Assembly (NCBI GenBank): GCA_036924085.1
Contig: JAVGWX010000011.1
Span: 13,252,818-13,316,817, forward strand
Reading direction: 5' to 3'
Origin: Ariolimax columbianus
Taxonomy: Eukaryota > Mollusca > Gastropoda > Stylommatophora > Arionidae
Length of the DNA stretch: 64,000 nucleotides
Each line of letters opens with the position of its first letter. Position 1 is the first letter of the stretch. A program made the translations under genes and the position numbers. Shown here in pieces: positions 47,203-55,029 of the stretch. Under the pieces are notes generated by a model. That model saw only the letters and a list, made by a program, of their open reading frames with translations, did not search any database and had not been told where the DNA came from.

Positions 47203-47685
47203 TTATTTTTTACATCTAGCCACGTCTAAATAAATATCTAAACATGAAACAGTTGTACTTACACATAACCGGAAATCTAGAATTTCGAGAATGCTTCTTT
47301 CTTTGGCTAATATGACTCTTTTAGGGTAAACGTTATTCACCATATCACTCAGTTGAGTGACCGATAAAGTGCAAGTCTCTTCATATTTGCTACCTATCCA
47401 CAAACAAGTTATATCAATTAGTTCTAAGTCTCTAATGTTTATTTCCCCAGTCTCTCCACTTAAGTATCTATCAAATATGTCAACGGTTAAATGAAAGGTC
47501 CATTTCTCAAAAGAGAATACTCGACATATATCAGCAATATAATATATAACCATAGCCCTAGCGCGCTGTGTGATAACACGTGAATGCCTCAATTCATCCT
47601 TTGACCTAACATGAACCCATTGGTGTAACACAAGTATCGTGTCACGCAAGTCGCTTTCAGTAACACTGTAATCCGTCACTCTCAC
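47203..47685 (-). CDS. Cyclin-box protein (viral cyclin-like)
   Basis: A 160-aa frame with the features of the N-terminal cyclin box of A/B-type cyclins: RAMVIYYIADICRVF (helix 1, the MR-ILVDWL-EV position), LTVDIFDRYLS (helix 2), DITCLWIGSKYEE (helix 3, the GSKYEE hallmark), then YPKRVILAKERSILEILDFRL (helices 4-5, the M-E--IL--L-F-L motif). In host cyclins the conserved Lys and Glu of these helices contact CDK; both are present here (K of SKYEE, E of KERSILE). The frame has no ATG at its 5' end: it is open upstream to a stop near 47725, so a 5' exon, a lost start or a non-ATG start is needed. A second cyclin fold may follow out of frame. It lies between the left repeat and the PC4-like gene, so it is element cargo. 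Host capture is inference. Confidence 0.8.
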   Translation of the reverse strand: MRVTDYSVTESDLRDTILVLHQWVHVRSKDELRHSRVITQRARAMVIYYIADICRVFSFEKWTFHLTVDIFDRYLSGETGEINIRDLELIDITCLWIGSKYEETCTLSVTQLSDMVNNVYPKRVILAKERSILEILDFRLCVSTTVSCLDIYLDVARCKK

Positions 47686-47729
47686 AACCCGACAACTGAC
47701 AAATGAGGATTGGCAGTCGAGTTAACAGG

Positions 47730-48720
47730 AGCGTTCGATAGTTTTGACCAAAGTTGTGGGGTGTCTAGTTAGAGAGCGCGTAAATTCTGACCAGTACAGC
47801 CTAAGATATTTTATAGCTGTATCCACATTTGTGAATACAGAACCAACAAATAAAGATATTATCCGCGCAAATTAGTCCATCTTAATCGTGACACTTTCAC
47901 GAAACGACACAACTCGGTCGCTAATAAGCAGACTCGCTTCACCGAGTGTCAATTATCTAGGAAGGAGTGTCGCTATTAAACAGCGGGTAGGAATTTAGTC
48001 AAAACCTCGGTGTTATCAAATCGAACTGAAATTATTTTAAACAACAGACATTCTTTAATTTTTTTTTTCTGTCCAAGCGAGACCCGAAAAAGTGTGAAGG
48101 GTACTTAACAGATAAATTTTGTTTCAGATAACGATATGTTAAAACAGATAATTGGAAGCGAGCAATTACCGATACATTTTGTCTGATAGACGAACAGTAA
48201 TTTGACCTTCTCTGACACAAAATCATTACCGAAACAAATCATCGAGGTAACTTAATTCACACGCACTTACATAATTGCGTGACCTATAAAGGTATAAACT
48301 GCATTACAATACGGAGTCAGAATTGTATTATTCATAGCTTAAACAGGCATTCTCAACCGTTGCTTACAAGTGTGCGCTCACAGATCGACAGAGGATCTGA
48401 GTGTATTTCCCGTTTTACAAACTAAGGTACGTGTTATACTATATCTATATTTTATACCTGATTAAGAAATGTATATACATAAAAATTAGCTTTTTATATG
48501 CTAAGAATAGCACCACTGTCCACAGAGAACATGTCGTAAGAGATGACTGTGTGAAACGGTATAATACTGTCATCTAGGCTGAAGTATTATGATATATCTT
48601 TGTAATAGAGGGTACTCAAGTGGCTCTATTTGGTTGGAGTATATTGAGATGATCTGATATCTAAATATAAATATATATACAACACTTATATACAGTTAAC
48701 CAACAAGAACAAAAACACGA
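47730..48720. other. Non-coding region between cyclin and PC4-like genes
   Basis: AT-rich, with no recognised protein. It contains a TATA/initiator arrangement on the plus strand (48285-48320) and a splice-donor-like AAGGTACGTG at 48425. The minus frame 48032-48226 is not recognised. It may hold a lost 5' exon of the cyclin gene. Confidence 0.4.
48285..48320 (+). promoter_or_regulatory. Candidate core promoter, plus strand
   Basis: TATAAA at 48285 and 48293, followed 25-33 bases later by GGAGTCAGAA, an initiator-like TCAG. No plus-strand gene starts nearby, so the product, if any, is unknown. Confidence 0.3.
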
Positions 48721-48796
48721 GTTTTGACATTAAAAGATGTTTATTGTTGACAAAGTACGACGACAAATGACACTTAGTTTATAATTCATAGGGTTG

Positions 48797-49207
48797 TTAT
48801 AGATTATAGACAGCGTTATCATCAGCATCGCATGGAGCGTCGGTAGAATACCTTGTTAAAACCACGGGTATGTTTGTACTTTTAAAACCTGGACCAGATG
48901 CGTTGCAAGTAATAGGACAGGGACTGAACGGTATCGCTGATGTTGATTGTTGTAATCTTTTAAACTCAGTTAGAATTTCGTCTCGGAAACTTAGCAAATG
49001 TTCAAATTCTTGGTGGGTCAGGGTTACTCCAACTTTAGTTGGAAACTTTAGATTTGTTTCTCCACAGTATTTTCTGATGTGTAGTAAAGCATGCTCTTTG
49101 TAAAAACTGACTGAAGCTACTTTGAACCCAGTACCCAAGGGTTTCACCAGTTCGTCGTTTCTACTCGCATATACACAATTTGTAATAGGTTCATTCGCTG
49201 TATGCAT
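48797..49207 (-). CDS. PC4/Sub1-like single-stranded-DNA-binding protein
   Basis: From the first ATG (49207) the frame gives about 136 aa. Residues about 30-85 resemble the PC4 (p15) domain: VASVSFYKEHALLHIRKYC (the beta strands with the HIR/DIR motif), then PTKVGVTLTHQEFEHLL (the P-rKGisL--eqw--L motif before the helix). PC4 proteins bind single-stranded DNA and act in transcription and replication in the nucleus. The N-terminus is short and the C-terminal 50 residues are low-complexity and Ser/Pro/Asn-rich. The frame is undamaged. The domain call rests on motif recognition and needs a profile search. Confidence 0.7.
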   Translation of the reverse strand: MHTANEPITNCVYASRNDELVKPLGTGFKVASVSFYKEHALLHIRKYCGETNLKFPTKVGVTLTHQEFEHLLSFRDEILTEFKRLQQSTSAIPFSPCPITCNASGPGFKSTNIPVVLTRYSTDAPCDADDNAVYNL

Positions 49208-49445
49208 CTTTGTTGGTCTGTGAAAGCATCTTTTGAGTCTTGACACTCACTCTGAGTATTTATACGCCGGCAGATTCTTGAAAACGTGTCCAGACTTGTT
49301 GCGCCTTTTCCACTGTCTGACTTAACGAAAAACCACTCTATCAATGACGTGTTGTCTTTGAGAGAAGGGTAACAGGGCGCGACTCATACTCCCACCATGT
49401 GCTTTTATTAAGATGAAATAAATGGCGTACAGTCCACAAACGCCG

Positions 49446-49748
49446 TTAGAAATATCTTGTAAATGCCGCCCGTTGTATACGGTAAAGAAGAATTTCTTCG
49501 TATAAAATGAGTAATATCCGAGTGAAGGGGTGGTAGACCAAAAGAACAGAAATACTCAAAATTTCCTTATAATATAAGGCAACCCAATGGGTGCCCGGTC
49601 GGGGGTGGGGATCTGTGTTGAGGATAAAGGCCGCGCTTTTAATCGAATCAATACATGTCGGTAATTGATCACGTGCTAAAACTTTAACGCCAATTCGTTG
49701 AACGAATATATCAGATACAAGTATGTCGTAAATCTCTTGGGTGTTCAT
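49446..49748 (-). pseudogene. PRO: Adenovirus-type cysteine protease, frameshifted
   Basis: The 100-aa frame starts at an ATG (49748) and carries the catalytic His motif GTHWVALYY (His about residue 54), typical of adenain-like proteases that mature Polinton capsids. After about residue 61 (near 49565) the frame diverges; a match to the next part of the family (FGLPPL) lies in another frame. The C-terminal catalytic Cys region expected further on is not visible, and the gene runs into unrelated sequence before 49400. It is therefore both frameshifted and truncated. Confidence 0.8.
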
Positions 49749-49788
49749 TGTATTGAGCTATATAATCTGTCAAAACTTGGCGAGATTT

Positions 49789-51066
49789 TCAAATTTCCAA
49801 AAAAGAATCCTGTTCGGCATAAACGATAACCTGTAACGGCTCAGGAGTGATAATAGAAAACTTGAGTTCTACGGAGAGAGAACCAAATTTAGCCATTTCA
49901 AACTGATCACCATCCAACAGACTGGGGCTTAGATCAAAGGCGTATGAGGCGTAGCCGTTCTTAAAATGTCGATATTCGAGATCATTCTCAGCATCCTTGG
50001 CGATGAGACCCATAGCTAGATTAGTCCCATAGAAAGCTCTCACATATTGGTTGTGGTCATAGTCCATTGACAGCGGTTTACCACTAACTGTTCTACCATC
50101 CAAGCTGACGTTGAAATATATCAAGCCAAAATTTGCTAAATTAAAAGGGTTAGCTTTGTATGACCCGTTAAAGGCCGCTGACGTAACTACACCAATCACT
50201 ATACGCGTAGGTGTTTGACTAAGAAATAGATTATCTTGCGAGTGGGATAACATTCCTTTAGGAAAAGAAAAAGTCTTCACCCCGACGCGCTTAAGGGGAT
50301 ACTTGACATTACCTCGCAGCAAGGCTTTCTCATGAGCTAGCGAGATGGCCGGATTTAGTTTAGCTTTTCGAATCACCAAAGCGGCGTATGTTATAACCGA
50401 TTTATAACCGATCGTGCTGTCGTGGGCGATCAAGTTGAATGTATCTTTAGTTGGACTGAGCTTGATCTTAACATCCACACCGTTGATTAAGTAGCGATCT
50501 TGGGCGAAAATATCTGAATGGAGTCGCCCCATCATATCGAGCTCATGGGATATACTGGCTAGATTCCGACGGATCTTTAGAACGTTGTTAGCATCACCTT
50601 CTGTATCGGTAATAAAACTCGGGGTGTCTGTGTAAAACAGAGCGGCTGTTATATGACCGCGCTTGGCCTCTTCACCGTAATTCAAACACACTTCCAAGTA
50701 AGCCCAATAAGAGTAAGTGTTCTCGCTCGGAGTGACTAGGGTATTATTAAGCGAGACATCGACCTGAGAGAATAAGCTGTGTATATAATAATTAATTGGG
50801 GCCACTTTGGCATCAATGGGTAACTTGTCACCAGTATTTAACGTGATTTTGGCTCGTACGTGTAAAAAGGTGTTAAACAGATCCAAATATTCTTCGCCAT
50901 TACCCGAAATAACAAATTCTAACGGAGCTCCGGTGGCTAGAGCAGCTAGTGGATGTATCTCTACGAATTGTCCTTTTTCCACGGCTGTTTGTGTAGGTGG
51001 CACGCTAAATAAATCTAGACCGCTGTGCAACCATTCACGCGAATTGTGGTGAATCAGAGCCATCAT
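49789..51066 (-). CDS. MCP: Major capsid protein (Polinton double-jelly-roll type)
   Basis: An intact 425-aa frame starts ATGATG at 51066. The N-terminus has LDLFSVPPTQTAVEKGQF and ISGNGEEYLDLFNTFLHVRA, then HSLFSQVDVSLNNTLVTPS, the conserved signature of the Polinton/adintovirus capsid protein annotated in animal genomes as F54H12.2-like. The middle and C-terminus (NLFLSQTPTRIVIGVV, NPFNLANFGLIYFNVSLDG, YDHNQYVRAFY) continue the match to the end. Length is within the usual range. The start overlaps the stop of the upstream small gene (51063). It is the only large structural gene without a break. Confidence 0.9.
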   Translation of the reverse strand: MMALIHHNSREWLHSGLDLFSVPPTQTAVEKGQFVEIHPLAALATGAPLEFVISGNGEEYLDLFNTFLHVRAKITLNTGDKLPIDAKVAPINYYIHSLFSQVDVSLNNTLVTPSENTYSYWAYLEVCLNYGEEAKRGHITAALFYTDTPSFITDTEGDANNVLKIRRNLASISHELDMMGRLHSDIFAQDRYLINGVDVKIKLSPTKDTFNLIAHDSTIGYKSVITYAALVIRKAKLNPAISLAHEKALLRGNVKYPLKRVGVKTFSFPKGMLSHSQDNLFLSQTPTRIVIGVVTSAAFNGSYKANPFNLANFGLIYFNVSLDGRTVSGKPLSMDYDHNQYVRAFYGTNLAMGLIAKDAENDLEYRHFKNGYASYAFDLSPSLLDGDQFEMAKFGSLSVELKFSIITPEPLQVIVYAEQDSFLEI

Positions 51067-51543
51067 CCAAATATATCGGAATAACGATCCCGGGTCTTCT
51101 TATGAGTCGAGTGAGCTCGACGAGTTTGGGTTGTAGGTTTTATTCTTTTCCTAACCGGCTCACCTGGGGGGGGGGGGGGGACTTCTTCGTCTTCTTCTAA
51201 TATCACTACCCGATTGTTTAGTGGTAATGTGATTAATAGCACCTTGCAACAAACGCTGCCCTGACTCTTTGGCTCGTTCGCGAAACGATTCTCCAACGTT
51301 TCGCCCAGCTAAGACGTCACTCGCACTTGTAGACCGGTACCAACACCCTCTCTGAGAAGCGCTTTTCCACCTGTTTTTAACCAAGGTAGTATCATTCTAC
51401 CCAAACCACTAAAGAAACTACCCAAACCAACGTCCTCTTTGACTTCTACCACCGATTAACACCGGCATTCCATGCCCGGCTTGATTGCAGTAAAAGTCCT
51501 CATACACTTTAGGACTTCGTGGTAGTGGAACGTGTCTCACCAT
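51063..51543 (-). pseudogene. Small basic virion protein (pX/pVI-like), frameshifted
   Basis: From ATG 51543 the first frame contains a short N-terminus with AGHGMPVLIGG and stops near 51418. The following parts, one resembling GLGSFFSGLGRM and a basic amphipathic segment (AGRNVGESFRERAKESGQRL) and one ending RVVILEEDEEVPPPPPGEP and RKRIKPTTQTRRAHST, lie in other frames. The Gly-rich start, hydrophobic patch and basic end match the small gene that precedes the capsid gene in many animal Polintons and is compared with adenovirus pVI/pX. A 15-base G run (51166-51180) lies in the last part and could itself cause a frame error. Confidence 0.65.
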
Positions 51544-51546
51544 TTT

Positions 51547-52698
51547 CTATTCGAAATCAAAACGTTTGCTGGTTCGAAAATGTAGTGTCAGCACCGACGT
51601 GCCTTTCGCGAATGGGAGTGGTTTACCCATTTCGTTGGTTAAAAGGATTTCCACAGTGTCAAAAGAAAAACGACTCAAGGGAAGGTAGTGTGGTTTGTCG
51701 TAAACCCAAAAAACGGAGGCCGAAGTCCTATCCAAAATAGGGACAATCCGTAAAAGGGGTACCAGGACATCACCAACAGGTCTCGCCTCCGCGAGATCGC
51801 AATACAAGTACACATTTTTCATTTCGCTCTCCATTTGCAATTCATTCAAACCCTTTTGTCTTGGGTTTCTTTTTGTTATGTGTGAGTTGCTAAAACCTAA
51901 AATATGTCTCAGGTTTTCACTAATTTCAAGTTCACCTTCGAATAGTTCTAATATAGGCATATCCTCTTTAAAAGCAAAGCTAAAGGGTGGGGTGTTACTC
52001 CCCATCAAATCGTCCACTAATTTATTTAAAGTTTCGATTAGCCCACTGGGTGACTGGTAAACACCAGGTTTCAACGAAAGCTGAGACGGCTCTGTATGTT
52101 TCTTGTTGGCTGGAAAGTATTGAACCCAAACTTCATTCTGTAGAATGTTAATTTCTGTTTTCGTTTTCTCCTCAGACTGTCCCACCTGTCTTGGGCTGGA
52201 TTTTGTTATATGCGAGGCACTGAAACCTAAAAAATTTATCAAACTTTCACTAAGTGTTACGACGGCGCCAAGTTCGAATAGCTCAAAAATAACCTTATCT
52301 TTTTTTAAAAGAAAAATAAAGGGTGGCACGTTGTTACTCACTGACATATTGAGCACGAGCTGATTTAAAACTTCCATAAACAAATTTGGTGACTGGTATA
52401 AACCCGGATGCAGCGTGAGTAGTACAGAAGCTTTATTTCGCGTATTGGGTAGAAAGTCACACGTCATCAGCTAGAACGTTGTAATAACTTTTTAAGAATT
52501 GAATCTCGACCAACCCCACCTCGTACTGCGACGTTAACTCTATAGTCTACGGTAATTTGACGAAGAAGTGACCAGCGGAATTATCAGGATATAAACTTAG
52601 AGAGGCGTTACTCGGCAGGGTCACAAAAACTCCTAGTTTCTGACTAGTCAATTTTGGGTTAGACAACTGCTCAACAAAGCGGTCCACAACTTTCCGTC
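51547..52698 (-). pseudogene. Penton/minor capsid-like protein with internal duplication
   Basis: The main frame (51547-52467, 306 aa) ends with the conserved C-terminal block EARPVGDVLVPLLRIVPI, then VYDKPHYLPLSRFSFDTVEI and LHFRTSKRFDF, as in Polinton penton-like proteins. The N-terminal part (VFVTLPSNAS, near 52630) is present upstream but contains a TAG at 52547-52549 and a frame change near 52465. Two tandem, diverged copies of about 94 residues (5-98 and 118-210; PGLYQSP/PGVYQSP ... NFLGFSASHITK/HILGFSNSHITK) lie in the middle, an unusual expansion. No ATG was found at the 5' end. Confidence 0.8.
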
Positions 52699-52901
52699 AC
52701 GTCCTTCACTGCTACTCCCTGTCAGATTAAACAATGAAACCGCGATTACCGCATATATAGCCAGCATCTGGTAGACGAAGACTATTTCTACTCGTGGAAG
52801 TAGTTTTCCAAAAAAGGCCAGAGAGAGGTTCTACTGTCGCGTTCACCCGACTCTTCGACTACACGCAGCGGTATTTCGTGATTTTCCTCCTCGGGTTCCA
52901 T
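52655..52901 (-). pseudogene. Small membrane protein, frameshifted
   Basis: An ATG at 52901, overlapping the end of the integrase frame, starts a short acidic frame (MEPEEENHEIPLRVVEE) that stops near 52785. In a second frame a hydrophobic segment YQMLAIYAVIAVSLFNLTG (one transmembrane helix) follows and ends near the start of the penton gene. This position and design match a small single-pass protein often found beside the integrase in animal Polintons. The function is unknown. Confidence 0.5.
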
Positions 52902-53964
52902 CACTCTTTATATATCGCAACGTCTCCGGCTGAAATCCAACTGTTGAATGTGTGGTTATAGCCAAACCATTTGACTAAATACTCATGCCTACCATCCACG
53001 TAGCGTTCCCGAATAAAGCTTTCAACGCGGTACGCGGTCTTATCACCGACTATCTGGAGTTCTTCCTTGTAAAAAGCCCCGTGCAGTTCCTCCCCACCAT
53101 CATCTTTAACTACATACGTTATCGAAATCATTCTGTTTATTCGACTGATAGTAAACAGCTCCTCTGTCCAGGCTGGTTTATAACTCTTTTTAAATATTTG
53201 TCTGGCTTCAGCTAGCCTTACACGAGCTCCAACTTTAAAAACAGTGTTTCCAGGGAGGACAACTGTCGAATACAAGTTACGCCACACCTCTTCTTGATTG
53301 GTTAAATTAACTTGCGTGGGTGCCATCATCATGCTCCTATGGTACGAATTAATGTAGTTTTGAACAAAGCGACCTATTACGTCAATATATCTAAGTTTAT
53401 TCGACTTGGTAAAATATCGCCACATCTTTTCCGTCAAGGTTCGGTTGAAGCGTTCGACTATAGCGGCTATAATATCCTTGTTCTCGGTAGTACCAAATTC
53501 ACATTCTCCTTTCGTAGATAGGTGATAAAGGCCTTGTTAAGAAACTCATTTCCTTTGTCCGTTTGAAAGTTTATCGGTTTTCCGCGCTTAAAGATTTCAC
53601 GCACAGCCGCGACTAGAGCTTTTCCAGTTTTATTTCTAATTGGAATTGCCCAGGCGACTTTACTGAAAATTTCGATACACGTCACTTGGTAGGAAAACCC
53701 GTCGTTGTAGTTTTTTAAACTACGCATATCGATTAAGTCAGCTTGAAATTTTTGGTTCACGCCACTTGTTACGGTAATCCGCCTCTTAAATTTTCTTCGC
53801 ACATGCTTATGAAGAGTATAAGTCTCTTGAGTCCTTAACCAGCGTTCAACTTTTTTAGAACTAAGGTTTGTATTCCTGTGTAATCCAGAAACTCCACCAA
53901 AAGCACCCAGACTACCAGGATCGTAGTAGTCTTGGTTCAAATGCTTATTCACCATTTTTCCCAT
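52901..53964 (-). pseudogene. INT: Retroviral-type integrase with chromodomain, one frameshift
   Basis: The first frame (ATG at 53964, 165 aa) holds the catalytic core: FQADLIDM (first Asp, residue 76) and FQTDKGNEF (second Asp, residue 136). Near 53465-53480 the frame breaks; the VERFNRT motif with the catalytic Glu is in the other frame just before the second open piece (52901-53437). That piece has EKMWRYFT, an SH3-like region (FKVGARVRLAE) and a chromodomain (YRVESFIRERYVDGRHEYLV, then KWFGYNHTFNSW) at residues about 135-172. The integrase would insert the element and the chromodomain would target chromatin. A single frameshift suggests fairly recent death. Confidence 0.9.
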
Positions 53965-54380
53965 TTTTGCGTTTTACTTTTCTTTTTTCTCTTTCTGAGC
54001 ACGTATGGAGAGACTTCACCACCGACCGCTTTCTCCGCCTTATTCGCAACAGGCGTGACTTGTTCGATCGGTAACTGTTGACTTTTGTCGTCTACGGTGT
54101 CTTTATGTACCACCGGTGCCGCTGGCTGGTCGAGGGTTGTGTATTGTGTAAAATTGACTAAACCTATCGGTTTGTGTTTGTACTGATATAGCCGAGTCAG
54201 ATACCGTTGAAGTGTTTGTCGGTATAGCTTGGCTTTATCCCCTGTCGATATATCCTCACGAAGTAATACTCGGTGCTTTTGAGTATCCAAGTCTTCTAGA
54301 TTATCTCTTAACGCGTTGGGTGGTCTATAAGGTTGTGTTTCTAACAACCGAGGATCTACAAAAACCATTTTCTTGGCCAT
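53949..54380 (-). CDS. Conserved Polinton-associated protein, unknown function
   Basis: A 143-aa frame from an ATG at 54380, overlapping the integrase start by 16 bases. The N-terminus reads MAKKMVFVDPRLLETQPYRP, the middle has a helix TGDKAKLYRQTLQRYLTRLY and the end is basic (YVLRKRKKKSKTQKWEKW). A protein of this pattern (short PR-LE start, KV-LY-Q-LQRYL helix, LRKRK end) recurs next to the integrase in animal Polintons. No catalytic motif. It is intact. No function can be assigned. Confidence 0.7.
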   Translation of the reverse strand: MAKKMVFVDPRLLETQPYRPPNALRDNLEDLDTQKHRVLLREDISTGDKAKLYRQTLQRYLTRLYQYKHKPIGLVNFTQYTTLDQPAAPVVHKDTVDDKSQQLPIEQVTPVANKAEKAVGGEVSPYVLRKRKKKSKTQKWEKW

Positions 54381-54383
54381 TGT

Positions 54384-54695
54384 TCAAAGACCCAAGACAC
54401 CTTTCAACACGTTTAGTATAGGACTCAACAAAGCCCCTATAAAACCACCTTTTTGTAAAATTTGTGTCCGTCTTTTCAGCGACAACTTCTTTTTAGTGAG
54501 TGCTCTCAGACTACGTTTGTATCGAGCGATTCTAGTTCTCTGACTAGACGTCAGCGGAACGTTGCCTTTTAATACGTTATGGCAACACTCGCAGAGTGTG
54601 TGGACGAGTTCCGGTGACGCAGTTTTTACAATAGCTTTGATGGCTGCAGGTTTAGCCGCACCCATGAATTGTAAGATTTCACCGTGTCGTTTCAA
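54384..54695 (-). CDS. Conserved small Polinton protein with hydrophobic C-terminus
   Basis: A 103-aa frame: an N-terminal helix, the block LVHTLCECCHNVLKGNVPLT, a basic stretch SQRTRIARYKRSLRALTKKK, and a QKGGFIGALLSPILNVLKG end. The LC--HN-LKGNVPL and QKGGF-GALL motifs are familiar from animal Polintons/adintoviruses, where the gene sits between the ATPase and the unknown protein. The end could be membrane-active, but that is inference. Confidence 0.7.
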   Translation of the reverse strand: MKRHGEILQFMGAAKPAAIKAIVKTASPELVHTLCECCHNVLKGNVPLTSSQRTRIARYKRSLRALTKKKLSLKRRTQILQKGGFIGALLSPILNVLKGVLGL

Positions 54696-54711
54696 ATTCT
54701 TGGCTATTTCG

Positions 54712-55025
54712 CTATTTAGGTATGTAAACGACCTGAAGTTCGTCTGGAAATATGTTGCCTCGCAATCTCAGTGGATCTGGTGTCTCCTGTCGAAGATCGA
54801 ATAACAAATAACCGTGTGGTGAGCGTGTAGCGTCTTTAAAGCTTTCTTCGACATAGGTAGTTTGACCAGGGTACATTTGTTTGGCCAGATTCGTAATCTG
54901 CGAAGCGTCACGCGGGTTTTTGATAACAACCAAATAGTGAGAATTTAAACTGATAGTTCTTTGTTCCTTATTTTTTCTAAAAAGGTTTTGTACGATGGAT
55001 ATAACGCTTAAATTACGGTGGTGAC
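54712..55025 (-). pseudogene. ATP: A32/FtsK-type packaging ATPase, C-terminal fragment
   Basis: The minus strand reads SHHRNLSVISIVQNLFRK near 55005 (sensor region with the conserved Gln), then ISLNSHYLVVIKNPRDASQI and ATRSPHGYLLFDLR at 54712-54933, the C-terminal half of the Polinton ATPase. Walker A and B motifs are absent. The sequence stops at about 55025, where polymerase coding sequence begins on the other strand, so an internal deletion removed the N-terminus. The normal role is pumping DNA into capsids. Confidence 0.82.
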
Positions 55026-55029
55026 TCTA

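Noticed and set aside
52985..53521. Plus-strand frames over the integrase gene
   Set aside because: Shadows of the minus-strand integrase, which has clear catalytic and chromodomain motifs.
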